64,000 bases of DNA from Apoda limacodes (lineage: Eukaryota; Arthropoda; Insecta; Lepidoptera; Limacodidae). The DNA lies in assembly GCA_946406115.1 (NCBI GenBank), contig OX291545.1:2976001-3040000 (forward strand), written 5' to 3'. Below, one piece after another: positions 63,847-64,000 of this stretch (the stretch's first letter is position 1; every line of letters begins with the position of its first letter). A program made the position numbers and the translations under genes. The notes below the pieces were generated by a model. That model saw only the letters and a list, made by a program, of their open reading frames with translations. It ran no database searches and had not been told where the DNA came from.

Positions 63847-64000
63847 GTACGTTGTATCTCCCTCACAATAGCGCTAGGGCTGCAACACTGGCAGACAATC
63901 CCCAAGTAACATTTTAGCGTTAAGAAAAGCTGTAGTGGACCTTTTTTACGGTTCTGCTTAAATATTAAAGAGTTAGCATATAATTTATAATATTATATAA

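Larger units (their letters stand above)
60700..63655 (+). mobile_element. DIRS-like tyrosine-recombinase retroelement, internally deleted
   Basis: DIRS elements integrate by a tyrosine recombinase instead of an integrase and have inverted termini plus an internal complementary region. Seen here: inverted repeats of about 170 bp (60738-60895 versus 63468-63622), each containing GCCAGGCGGTAAG or its complement; gag-like text at 61014-61560; an RNase H piece (LLTIDASEFGWGTQLGDMK at about 62040); a tyrosine-recombinase region at 62460-63120; and a complementary region at 63329-63427. The reverse transcriptase core appears to be missing between about 61560 and 62020. Many stops; inactive. Confidence 0.8.

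Noticed and set aside
1..64000. CRISPR arrays, tRNA genes, rRNA genes, bacterial operons
   Set aside because: No regularly spaced repeats and no complete cloverleaf seen; tRNA-like boxes at 46490-46675 belong to a SINE. The window is an insect nuclear locus.

Overview
The window is a stretch of insect nuclear DNA, most likely lepidopteran. It is AT-rich, full of TACCTA/TAGGTA words, and its introns are packed with non-LTR retrotransposons, Tc1/mariner copies and tRNA-derived SINEs of lepidopteran type. One host gene fills almost everything from about 2.7 kb to the right edge, on the + strand. It is the orthologue of Drosophila tweek (human KIAA1109/BLTP1, yeast Csf1, worm LPD-3), a giant bridge-like lipid-transfer protein. 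I could chain 47 coding exons (2758-63846) with matching splice phases and no in-frame stop, about 4,300 codons. The last exon ends in an open phase-1 donor, so the C-terminal exons lie beyond the window. Exon positions, splice sites and phases were read by hand; the family assignment comes from recognising conserved blocks.

Layout: 1-1860 is upstream DNA with a very odd dinucleotide and trinucleotide composition. 1861-2757 is ordinary upstream DNA ending in a probable splice acceptor just before the start codon. 2758-12771 holds exons 1-6, including one 5.1-kb exon with AT-rich codons. 12772-31542 holds exons 7-9 and two huge introns carrying a CR1/L2-like LINE, a MITE, a nearly intact LINE ORF, a Tc1/mariner copy, a decayed two-exon reading frame and several repeat fragments. 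31543-39236 holds exons 10-21, small and GC-rich. Intron 21 (39237-46700) is a transposon graveyard: a second, oppositely oriented mariner copy, two copies of a dispersed repeat, LTR-retrotransposon remains, LINE tails and a SINE. 46701-60595 holds exons 22-46, and intron 43 is almost wholly a LINE fragment. Intron 46 (60596-63702) contains a DIRS-like tyrosine-recombinase retroelement with inverted termini and an internal complementary region. Exon 47 lies at 63703-63846.

No second intact host gene was found, and nothing in the window acts together as a pathway or operon. The biology here is one housekeeping or neuronal lipid-transfer gene tolerating heavy intronic transposon load. The items most worth a second look are the composition anomaly at the left edge, the DIRS-like element with its complementary region, the inverted mariner pair with a D(35)E catalytic spacing, the stop-free 84-bp intron inside the giant exon, and the intron whose two ends carry the same coding motif.
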